From Apricaphanius iberus (Eukaryota > Chordata > Actinopteri > Cyprinodontiformes > Aphaniidae): a DNA stretch of 64,000 nucleotides. Positions 12,201 through 24,400 of the stretch are shown one piece after another. The notes below the pieces were generated by a model. It saw only the letters and a list, made by a program, of their open reading frames with translations. It ran no database searches and was not told the DNA's origin. The position numbers and the translations under genes are program-made. Location of the stretch: NCBI GenBank assembly GCA_028564705.1, contig JAPXFQ010001662.1, positions 4,152,001-4,216,000 on the forward strand, given 5' to 3'. Every line of letters begins with the position of its first letter. Position 1 is the stretch's first letter.

Positions 12201-15200
12201 AAGAAAATGTTGTCCATAAAAAAAAAAAAAGGTTTTATTTTCAAATACGGTGTTTCTGAGACAGCCTAGACAATTAACAAGTTTTCTGAATAAAACTGCC
12301 TAACAGATCAAGGTTATGATTTAATTATCAATCATATGTTTTGGATTATTTTTAATGGTAAATATTGTCAAAGTTTGTATTCATAAAATCTACAATTATT
12401 GAAAGCATGAAACAGCAAATGCTACTTGGATTTTGAATTGTTTCTAAAATCTTACAATTTCCAAAGCAAGCAACAATAAGAAATCTTCTGTAAGGCAAAG
12501 CAATTTTATTTGTATAGCACACTTTCAACACAAGGCAATTCAAGGTGCTTCTGTAGCCACCTTCAGATAATGGCTTCAGAACAGGAAGCAAGTACCACAT
12601 ATGGATGATGTGGTGTGATCTCGAGTCACAAGGCTTAATAGACTGTTTTTGGTAAAAAGCATCTATAAAAAAACTCCCCTCTCGCCCACCATGGGCGGTG
12701 TTTCCCATTCCAAGCTCGGATCCTCTACCAGAGGCCTGGGTGCTTGAGGGTCCTGCGCAATATCTTTGCTGTTCCAAGCACTGCACTTTTCTGGACTGAG
12801 ATGTCTGAGGTTTTTCCAGGGATCTGCTGAAGCCATTCCTCCAGTTTGGGATCACTGCCCCGAGTGCTCCGATTACCATGACAGCTTGATGTCATCCATG
12901 TAGAGGAGGTGGCTGATCGCAGCTCCTCTTGAGGCGGTATCCATATATATATATATACATACACGACTTGATTAACAGGAGATATGTTGAATACATTTGT
13001 GGCTGCTTATTGGAAACAGAAAAAGGACGGAGTGGGTTTAACCCTGTCAGTTTAAAAGACAGACTAAAATGTTTTTTTTCTTTAAACTGTTAGGGTTACA
13101 TAAGAATGTTAGCTATAAAATATCTAAGCAGGAAGAGGGGTGACTAAAAAAAGAATATCTCCAAGCATCTGTTAATAGAAACACATTTCCCCAAGCATAA
13201 TGACTAAATATAACTGAAGAACCAACCCAAAGTAGAGGGAAGAACTCACAACACTGTTACAAGAGATAGCTTCAACAGGGCGTTAACAGCCAGACCACTG
13301 AGCTTTGTTGTTGGGAGTAGATTTTGTAGGAAAGAAATGGCTTTCTTTGACAGTGGTTTTTATTTTTTTATGTGTGCTGTTTCCAGTGGCGGCACCAGAC
13401 AATTTTGATTGCGGGGACAATGGGGGGTCTTGGTCAATTCAAACGGGGTCTGTGATTGATCATCCTCTTACATACAATTGCACCTTTCCTCAATGACAAA
13501 AGAACCATTAAAATCACTGAGCAATATGAGCAATATTAATAATGGTTCATACAGTTTTTATTAATGACGAGCTCCCCCTTGCTCAGCAGGGACAAATAAC
13601 TAAGATTAATGTCAGTCTCAACAAGGGATACACTGGTATCGGGTAACGGTGCCGATAGTGTTCTTGTGTACTGTATCGTATTGGTTAAAGTTAACTTATA
13701 CCATGAACAAATATTAAAAATGTGAAAACTGCAATTATTTCACAAATATTTTTTACTTGAAATTTTACTTTTGTGGTCTATTTTTTTAAATAACAGATAT
13801 ATTTTTTTCTAATTCACCATCATTCGTTATAACAAGCAGAGAGGAAAATAAAGCCGGTCTTCAAATGTATTGCATTTGTGTGTGGTAGAAGTATTGACAT
13901 TGGGACTGTATTGGCAAGTACTCAGATCTAAGTATTGGTATCATATCGGTTTTAAAAAAGTGGTATTGTTGCATCCAACCTGCCTTTTCCTCACAGCACA
14001 TAGTTTATGTAATTCAGTACTGTTTGGATCAGTATCGGATCGGTATCGGCAGATTATGAAAGTCAAATATCTGTATTGTATCGGAAACTATACAATACAG
14101 ATAGTCTCAACTGACTTTTAAGGTCAATCTGGAAAGATTTAACTACAGCAAATCACAATTAAAAAAAAAAAACAATCATGACATACAAACTCTTAAAAAT
14201 AAATGTTTTGTACCGGCTGCCAAACTGATTTACAGGTGAAATTTTGGTGAAAATTTAATATCTTGCAAAAGTTCCTTTGTTTCAATAATTCAACTTAAAG
14301 TGAAAATAAAAGATGATAGAGCCTCATCACATGCCGATCGAGATATTTCAAGCCTTTATTTATTATAATTATGATTATGTCTTAGAGCTTATCAAAACCT
14401 CAAATTCAAAATCTCAGAAAATTTGAGTATTATGAAAATGTTCAATATTTTAGGTTTAAAGTGTCATGCTCTAATCAGCTAATACCAGTTAACACCATCA
14501 TCCTGGTCTTCTATAACACCCCAGCAGAGCCACAAGCTGATAGCAATTATGCTACGCCTTGCTGAGTCAGGAAGTGACGCAAAAGAGGCCCAAACCAACT
14601 ACATACTGAGTACGTATGCTTTATTAGACTGTTCAAGGTTCCAAAATTTCTTTATTTAAAGTCCTTGTTTTTTTGATTTCATGTAATATTCCAATTTTAT
14701 GAGATTTTAAATTTGGGACCTCCATAATCATCAATATTATAACCAATACTGGGTTGATATATCCCAATTTGCTTCTGAGTCTACATCATATATTAGTTTA
14801 ATCTTTTATATTGAATTAGTTAAATTAATTAACTTTTTCGCAATATTCAATTTTTTCAAGTTTCACCTGTGCATCAATCCTTCTTACTCTAGCAAAATAC
14901 AGACAAAAACGTAGTTTGGAGTGTGAGTGAGAATAATGCTGAATTATCTATTTTAACTCTGTCCTGATACCTGTCTGGTGCAACTGATGTCTCTCTCACC
15001 TTACCTGAAGACTGCATATTCCTCCCCGCTGTAGCTCATGGCCTCATGTCATCTCTCCGAATCTGATCTTTGTAATTAACAAGGGCAATAACAATTTCTC
15101 TCAAATATGTGGACAGTAATAGCAAGCACAAAATCTACACGGAAATGAAAGAGGACTGGGTTTACTCCAAGCATTAACTAGCAAGTTAAGTAATTAACAC

Positions 15201-18200
15201 TAGTATTGTTAACTAGCTTAAAACGATACAGTTGCATGTGTTAACTTGCTATCATTTAGCTAAGATTACCTGCATCCATCAGCAAAACTCAAACTGCAGC
15301 TTGTTTGGAAAAACCTCTGTAGAGTTTGAAGCCTTTTGCTGTGTCTGGCTAGTTTGCTTAACAAGCTGCTCTGCTGTACCTGTCTGTGATCCAGATGCCT
15401 GCGTTAGCGTGTGCACTTAAGGTGCGTTTAAAGATGGCTCGTAAAATTATGTTACCGCACATGAAACGGCAGTAACAGCTGAAAAAAGTGCGACGGACAG
15501 AGGGCACTGACATGGAAAGTGCAGGGGGACATGTTCCACGCGTACCCTGCGGCTGTTTCGCCCATGGATGGGGGGGGGGGGGTCGGGTCAAGGCTTTTTT
15601 TGGGAGGATTTTGAGACGCCCCTAGATCCTCCCTGGGGCCGCCGCAGGCTGTACCAGAACTAAAGATCTGCTGATGGCCACAGTTTACGTTAAATCGTTA
15701 TCCTGGAGCTAATCAATTTCAATAGCTGCTCAGTTTTTTATACTTGTAAATTCCACACTTCGATGTTCTTTTTTATTATTGTTCTTTAATCTACTGCTCT
15801 AATTTATTTGTCCTTATTTAATTTTCCTCACTGAATAAATCACATACAAAAATCTTCACTGTATGCGTGTGTTATTCACTGATGCCAGAATTGAGCATTT
15901 CAAAAGTAATATCATCACTCAGCTGCCTTGTGCTATTAATTTCAACAATGGAAATTGAATATAACTAAAGCGAGATACAATCCTGAACAAATGGCAAATG
16001 TGTAAAATGACTATATATACCCTGTAAGTCTGTAGTTGAAAATATGAAAAACAACATCCCTGGAAGTAACACCATCCCACAGTGACAATTGGACGTTTCC
16101 AACTGCCATCAACTAGAAAACCCAGTATCCATCTAAAACGTAGTGATAATAACCGAGAATTTTGCTGCACTTGGAAATTATCTGTATCTCAATAAATCTT
16201 CACAATAACAAATAAAGCTATACAACCTTATTTGATAAACATTTTGCCACAGATTTTTAAAGTAAACAATAAACTGTTTCCAGCTTGTATTGCTAGCTTG
16301 ATGTCATTCTCAGATCAAAGTTTCCCTGTTAGAGGTAATGGAAGAGTACAAGTAGCAATGTAAGTTGTATGGACCAAACAAATTTCATCTTCTCTTCTAC
16401 CTACCACTAAAGTCAGTCCAAGTCTTACTAGTGGTTTGTATTCCTAGTTGAAAACTATTGTGCTATCCAAGGAAAGATTATTTGCAAAAACATAAATAAA
16501 GACATACACAGTTATTATAAATCATACACATAAAAACTTAATGCAATAAAAATAGAACATTCAAAAGATTATTAACAGCTCATAAGTAAATTACAGCAAT
16601 TATAACATTAGTCTGTTTGGAAAACAATTTTAAGGACAGCATTAAATCTTTAAAATCAGCTTTAAGCAATCTGAAATCCCCATCTTTTATGTGTAAAATT
16701 AGAGCTAATCAGGAATAAAACTGAAAATGTAAGTAGATGTACTAAAATAACTAGGCAGTACCTTGATTTTCATTAGGCATATTTTCAGAATTAAACTTTT
16801 ATTTGTTGCTTTTTATATCTTGCAGCTCTGATGGCGCACCACATTCCATACAAGGTGCCTGCACACATCATTGAAATGTCACGACCATCAAGCTGTCAGA
16901 CGCTGGCTCACAGTGGCCTTTAAGGCTTTTTAGCAATGAATGCTTCAGACAGGACTGAAAGATGGTGAAACAAGGGGAGTAGAGGGATATTTATTCTAAA
17001 CTTTATGAGTATTGCAGTATTAGAGAGCAACGCATACCATCATTTTGCTTATATATTGCACACATTTATTTATTTTCAGTGGCAATAAAATTTGGGGGTA
17101 GTGTCCTGCATGCCCAAGCCGATTATAATGAATAAAAACTCACTGTAGGACACAGGAGTGCTAAACTAAGGCTTTAATCTACTATTTTCGACAGTTGATG
17201 GAATTACTGGGACTTGTTTTTTAATGGAACAGCCTGCTTTACAGTTTAAGTGGACTAAGTAAAAAAAACTACGAGCAGTTTGCTTTCCCATGTTTCTAGC
17301 CTATTCTAATCCCATTAACCTAGAAAGCTCTAGGCAAGTCTCAGTATGAATTTTGAGTGACCCCTTGTGATCGGTTTTTACTGTTCCGGCCCCTTGCTCT
17401 GTAATCACCTACAGTAAACGAGGCAAACAAGAAATCATAAACTCAATATAATTCTGAACAGGGATGCAACTATACCACTTTTTTCAAACCGATACGATAC
17501 TGATACTTGGATACTCGGGTACTTCCTGATACAGAGTACCAATTCCAATATTTATACTAAGGGTGTGAAATTATCACATTGATTGCAATTAATTTGTTGC
17601 AACCATTTTTAGCACACTATGTTTTTTTAATCGCGTATTTTAATATTATTTAATCGTGTTTTTTTTATATTTAATTGTACTATTTCTGTATCGTAGTTGC
17701 CTTTTAATATAATCCGTTTTCATGCTTTGGGCTTCTTGTGCTTGAGTTGTTAGGGCTTAACCACACCCTGAAGTGGAGATCGAAGGCTGCAGATTTATCA
17801 TAAACTGACTGCTTTGTTTTGTAGTGGTCAGGGCAATGTGAGGTAGAGCGAGGAGTTGCAGAAAGTCTACTCAACTTTAAAAATAAAAGCAAATAGCCAC
17901 AAATCTAGGAACTTGTCATGGTGTAATTGGAGACTTTTGTGTGAAGCATGTAATGTTATTATTCTTCTCATCCAGCAGCAGGGCACTCACCCGCCTCAGA
18001 CCGCTCACAGACACAGAGGGCAAAAAGTCTGAAAGCACGCTACAGCTCAACCTAGCTGCCCAGGTCCAGAGGTATGGAAAGCCATTGTTATAAAAAAACA
18101 AACATATTATATGTTGTTTTAACCTGTAATATAGCTGGACTCAGAGCAGATATGTATCACACTGAGTCCAGATCGCTAATGAACTGGCATGCTCAAAGCA

Positions 18201-18415
18201 GAATGTTGCAGTCGCCACTTGGGACTAGTCACAAAAAGAGAATGTAAATACTGGCACTGCATCTCTTCAAGTCTGTTAAATATAATTAATTACTTCATAA
18301 AAACTATTCTGTAATTATAAATATATCATACCTTTGTTTGACCATACTAGTGTAATGAATTTACATGAAAATACCTCCAGACGAGGATTTTTCTCAGATA
18401 AACAAATTATATTAA

Positions 18416-18455
<40 letters not shown>

Positions 18456-21400
18456 ATTGCAGATCATAATTATTAAGTCATCTCATGACAGCTCTAATAA
18501 CTAACTACCACACAAAAAATACAGTGAACTGGAAGGCAGTTTTTTTTTTCTTCTCTGCTTGTTACAACAAATGATGGTGAATTAGCTAAAATAAAATATT
18601 TATAATATATAAAAAATTACCACAAAACTAACATTTAAAGTGAAAAATGTACATTTTCTGTGATATTATTGTAGAGTTTCCACATTTTAAGTATCTGTTC
18701 ATGGTATCGGTTAACTTTAACCAATACCGGTACGAGTACATCAGACGATATCAGTATCGGTGCATTCCTAATTCTGAACAATAATATCTACTCAAAAAGT
18801 AATGCAGTAATGGTTAAATAAAATTTTAAAAGGAATAAAAACAAAAAGAGTATCATCAATGAAAAAATCATCTTTTCTTTAACTGAGTCCTAATATTGAA
18901 TACTCTTAGCTACAGATGAACTATGGAAAACAAAAAACTTGTTTTACAGAGAAAAAAAAATAATGCTGACTGGAAAGGTGACGCACAGGATCAACAGGAC
19001 AAACTGAAAGGGTTAAAGCTGTTCTTCTACTGCTGTAATAGAAATGACCAGTAATATAAAGCAGAGAATTTTCTGTGATTAAATTGTCCTGCATTTTTGA
19101 CTCTGACGTATAGGTGGTTCTTCACTGTGGCCATGAGAAAACTTCTGTTTGTTCCACCCAATGGCTGCTGGCTGCTCTGCTTTGTGACCGCATACCCTGG
19201 AGGCCGCCATTGCTCCTCCTTTGCTGTAGTACCTCCATTTGGCCGCTAGGCCCCCACTGAAAAGCATTGGACTTTAGACACGTTAAAAACAACGTTAATG
19301 CCTGGTTTCAATTTTTTTTTTTACTTTCTATGGCTTCATATTAAGATAAGATAAGATAAGATAAGTCTTTATTAATCTCACAATGTAGAAATTCACAAGT
19401 TACAATCAGCTCTTAGAATAGGCAGGAAATGCGCACACAGGAATTAAAAATAAAAAATCTTAAATACAATAACTATATGGAGGTTTCTTATATACATTGA
19501 CCAGCAGTAGGGGATCTTATATACAATACTACACAAAAAGGAAATATAAAAAGATAAAAATAATAATAAAAAATTGAAGAAAAACTAACGAAATAGGAAC
19601 TGAAGGGGCAGAAATGTAAACAGTGGAGGGTTGATAAATGACATACTATAGTATGGTATTAGCAGTGCAGTTTCAGTCTAGTGCAGGTTGATAAAGTGAC
19701 ACAGATAAGTGGCGTGGATACAAGAAATTATTGCACGGGGTATTGCATGGGGTTATTACACATGAATTCCTATACAGTAGTGTTGTACCGTCAGACAGCA
19801 GTGGGGATGAAGGACCTGCGGTAGCGCTCCTTCCTGCACTGAGGGTGTCTCAGTCTGCCACTGAAAGAGCTGCTTAGCTTTTCTACAGTCCCATGTAGTG
19901 GGTGGAAGGTGAGCTTGGCTACTACCCTCCTGTCCCTCATCTCCAAGGGGCAGCCTAGGACGGAGCTGGCCCTCCTGACCAGCTTGTTCAGTCTGTTCTT
20001 GTCCCACTCTGTGCTGCCCGGGGCCCAGCACACGGCAGCGTAGTGGAGAGCAGAGGCTACCACAGAGTCATAAAAGGTCCTGAGCAGAGGCCTGCTCACT
20101 CCGAAGGACCTCAGTCTCCTCAGAAGGTGGAGTCGACTTTGGCCCTTCTTGTACAGTGCAGTAGTGTTGTGGGACCAGTCCAGTTTATTGTTGAGGTGAA
20201 CACCCAGATACTTAAAGCTGTCCACCTCCTCAATGTCCTCCCCCTGGATGTTCACCGGTGTGTACAGTGGTGTCCTTCTCCTGAAGTCGATCACCATCTC
20301 CTTCGTCTTACTGGTGTTCAAGCACAGGTGGTTGCGCTCACACCAGTCCACAAAGTCCATGATAACCGACCGGTACTCCAGTTTGTTCCCCTCAGACACT
20401 ACAATGGCGGAGTCATCAGAGAACTTCTGCAGATGACAGCTGTCCGTATTGTATGTGAAGTCCGATGTTTATATGGTGAAAAGGAACGGTGAGACCACGG
20501 TGCCCTGGGGGGCTCCTGTACTGCAGATGACCACCTCAGACTCACAGCTGCGCAGCCGTCCGTGAGGTAGTCAATTGTCCATGCAGTGAGGTGTTGGTTC
20601 ACCCCCACGTCCTTCAGCTTCCCCCGCAGCAGCGCCGGTCTGATGGTATTGAAGGCGCTGGAGAAGTCAAAGAACATGACCCTCACAGCGCTCCCGGCGG
20701 ACTCCAGGTGGGTGAGCGCCCGCTGCAGCAGGTAGATTACAGCGTCCTCTACTCCGATGTTGGGCCTGTAGGCGAACTGCAGCTGGTCCAGGGTGGAGCT
20801 CACCAGCGGAGGTGGGTGAGGACGAGCCGCTCCATGATCTTCATCAAGTGGGAGGTCAGGGCGACTGGTCTGTAGTGGGCCGGTTCCCTGGTGTGTGCTG
20901 TCTTAGGAATCGGGATCACACAGGAGGTCTTCCACAGGACGGGGACCTTCTCCAGGCTGAGGCTCAGGTTGCAGGTGCTGTAGGAAGTCCGTGTGGTGGG
21001 GGTGGAGCCGTGGGTGCAGGGTGGCTAGAGGCAGGTGAAGATGGTCGGGGGAGAGGGGCAGTGTCCACTGGGCTGGAGACGGGTGAAGGGGGGGCCGGAA
21101 GGGGGGCAGAGGGAGTGGGGGGAGAGTCATGGTGGTTGAAAACCCTGTTGTATTCATTCGCCTGGCTCTGGTCCCCATCGGCTGCCCCTCTGGCGCTCTG
21201 TCCAAATCCAGAGATGTTCTTCAGACCTCTCCACACGTCCCGCACGTTGCCCTGGGCCAGCTTTGGCTCCAGCTTCTCCCCATAGTCCTTCTTGGCCTTC
21301 CTGACCCTCCACTGGAGCTCATGCTGGACTCTCCTCTGCTCCTCTATGTCCCCTGAGTTGAAATCCCTTTTCTTCTGGTTTAGGAGGGCTTTAAGCTCAG

Positions 21401-24400
21401 GGGTCACCCAGGGGTGGTTATTGGGGAAGTCCCGTACCTTCCGGGGAGTATGGTATTCTCCATACAGAAGTTGATATAGTCCGTGATGCAGTGTGTCTGG
21501 CCATCGATGTCCTCTCCATGAGAGCTGCAGAACATGTCCAAGTCTGTGGTGTGGAAGCATTCCCTCAGTCTCTCATTGCCCTCTTAACTCCACGCTGTCA
21601 CAGACCTCTTTTGAACTGGTTCCCTTCACACCTTACGTGTGTATTGTGGTCGCAAGTAAATGATGTTGTGGTCCGAGCACCCGAGCGGGCGGAGGGGGGC
21701 GGAGGAGTAAGCTCCTTTGATGTTCGCGTAGAACAAGTCTAGAGTTTTATTGTCCCTTGTGTAGCACTCTACATACTGTGTGTATGTAGAGTGCTAGGCA
21801 GAGTGTCAGAGAGAGATACGTGGTAAAAGTCCGCAGTTATGATGAGAAGGGCGCGTGGGTGCTGTGACTGGAGCTGGGTCACGGTGTTGTGAATCCTCCT
21901 GAGATAACGCTGGGCTAGTCAAGAAAATAGAATCCAGGCTGGTTTTCGTAAGATAATTTTTTTAAATCTTGCATAATTAATGAGGGGCCGGACTTTGATT
22001 GACAGGCTGTTTCGTTTGAATTTAATTATAGTAACACTACATTTTAATAATTATTTCAAGTTACTAGTTCTTACCTTTTGAGGTTTGAGAAATAGGAGAA
22101 CCGTCGGAGGAGCGCAGATACGGCAGCAGTCAGACATAGGGCTATTAGCCTTTAGCTCAGTTAGCCAAGTTTAGCATCAAGGCTAAAGACGTGGGAGCAG
22201 AATGGTCGTGATTACGACCGAACTACACGCCCATACACGCCCCACTAGGCCGGAGTCTACAGTGAAGATCCCGCCCCTATGCCCTTTTTAGGAACATGCT
22301 TCGTCAAAGCTGGGGAGGAGGAGTCTGTATATCCTCCATGAATTCCCCCTTGAACATGTGTCATTCTGGTAAATGGGGAGGAGAGAGGAGGCGTTGTCTA
22401 TTCTTTTTTACAGTCTATGTTTCCACCTAGCAAGGTGATCTGAGGGGCAGTTTACACGACAACGTTGCCTTTTTTGCTTGAATTCGAGGGTAAAAACAAC
22501 ACTGTGTTTACAGGGCGGGTGATCTGATCTTGATGAAAATAGTACATAATCCTGGCCTTTATATGGCTGTGTGACTTGTGTATGCAGTGCTCTATGGTTT
22601 CCTCCTTTTTACCTGGAAAAGAGTCGAAGAATGGTGGCGTGCACAAGTCCAGTATGCCGTGAGCATCTGGCAGTGAGGTCATCGTTTTCAAAAGTCCCCG
22701 GCCTTGGGTTTATATGACAACAAAACACCAAGCATTGTCAGAATTCTCTACTCTGGAATCCGTTTTTGACAGGTTGCATCCCCGAATCACAGAGAATAAC
22801 CTTTGTTTGGCTGAAAAATATTGTTGTGTAAACTGCCGCTGAGTGAGTCCTCAGTATTTGAAGCTTTTTCCTCCGCCTTTACCATCCTGACCACTGTGCA
22901 AGGTGGCTAGACAAAGATGTCTTATCATTAAACCAAGTGACCAGTGGCTAAAATAAATAGACCTGTGTCATGTAATTTAAACTTATTTTAAGGGAATATC
23001 TTGTCAAGCAATTATTACATAACCTTGAATATCTTGCTCTACATGCAAATTTGAAGATAAATCTGATATTTTTAAAAAACATTTTTATCTGCGGGTAGCA
23101 ACACACTTGTCTATATACATACTGTGTGCGTTAATTTGCTGTTGACTAGATATATACATAATATTAGGGATGTGAGATGATATCGGTATGCCAATATATT
23201 GCGATACTTTATGTCACGATATTGTATCATTATTTTAACTTTTTTTTTTTAATGGAACCATTAATGATGACAGTGATTTTTGTAGTAAAATAAAAGCATG
23301 TCCACTAGTTGGTGGCTGTTTTCACCTTCTTCGTTCCAGTGGATCAGCTAGATCTAGTAATAAAACTGGATGTTTTCAATATGAAACAGGTACGTGTGTG
23401 CGGTGTCAGTTTTTCTACAATTAAATTCAAAAATTCAAAATATGATTCAAAAATCACAATATATAGTCTTACTCATGGTATTAATAGCTACAAAAAGCAA
23501 AGCAGCCATTAATAAACCAATTTGGGGGACCTAGAGTATTTTGCAATAGAAATTAATAGAGTGAATTCATAGAAGCTCAAACATTTTGTAGAACCTCTGT
23601 GAAAAACAAGGCTTGTTTATATAGAGTACTGAAATAAAATTAGAACCCAACCATTACTGGGAGATTCCCTTCCATCTTCTTTTCCTTCCTCACAGTCTCT
23701 GTCCTTCTTCTTTCGGTGATGTCTGCGTTCTCTGTGGCGGTGCCGCCGTTTGCTCCCTCTTCCAAGTGGAACATGGACCCCTACGTACACAGCTCTGTGA
23801 CCTGGGAGAAAAAGGTCACTTCATTTAAAAAGGTCTCTAACACACAGCAGCTTTTTTATGGCTGTTTCAACTGGCAAGCATGTCAGGTACCTTGAGTTCC
23901 AATCTATTTCAAGGGCAATTTCTTTTCTGTTTTAGTAAGAAAATTAAAGCATAAAAAGTAAACTTCTTATTACAATTCTTCTTTAAAGGGAGCAACTATA
24001 ATAACAAGATTAGCATTTACATTGAGTACACTAACTTTACTTTTACAAGGGTACAAATCTTGAACTCTTAGACAAAAGATAATAGTGTAGCTCCTGGCAC
24101 CGACATTAGAATCCCTAACACAATACTAAAGAGAACACAAGAATATCTTCTCATTTCTTTGAAAAACTTAGGTAAATCTACTAGAAAGAATCCAGAGTAC
24201 AATATTTTACTTTTGGTCTTCCTTTTTTTTTTCCTTCAGTGTTTTGTCTGCTTCTCATCATTATTATTACTCCCACAGAGGAACTGTTTTCTGAAAGGGG
24301 CCTATTTTCACCCAACATACTCTACCGATGCTCATTTTTAACAGATAAATCAACTCTCTTTGATTTGAAGGGGAACCCAGAATAAATTACATCAACATGC

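Larger units (their letters stand above)
19341..21935 (-). mobile_element. Rex1/CR1-like LINE, 5'-truncated and frameshifted
   Basis: The minus strand carries the pieces in order. Endonuclease remnants near 21935-21690 include [17 protein letters not shown] linker with [20 protein letters not shown] follows at 21500-21000. The RT part includes [19 protein letters not shown] and [15 protein letters not shown] (20800-20600), [14 protein letters not shown] (about 20500), FSDDSAIV as the catalytic box (about 20410), [16 protein letters not shown] and [14 protein letters not shown], ending at 19791. Reading it needs at least two frame changes, and a TAA stop falls between PFLFT and TSDF, so it is dead. 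The 3' end is ttaataaagactt followed by ATCTT repeats. The clade name is from memory. Confidence 0.8.
12126..23651 (-). other. slc4a7 intron 3, with many repeats
   Basis: 11.5-kb intron. It holds a LINE remnant (12484-12935), hAT-like pieces (13622-13976 and 17459-18770), a broken Rex1-like LINE (19341-21935) and a dispersed repeat (23165-23510). About 14250-14720 looks like an old mariner/Tc1-type piece but I cannot anchor its ends. A poly-G tract lies at 15570-15582. About 14720-17440 shows nothing else I can name. The flanks of the Rex1-like LINE (19080-19330 and 21960-22440) look like an older disrupted repeat. Confidence 0.6.

Noticed and set aside
20043..21742. Many plus-strand ORFs up to 157 codons
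   Set aside because: They are the antisense of the Rex1-like LINE, whose minus-strand frames carry the endonuclease and reverse-transcriptase motifs.
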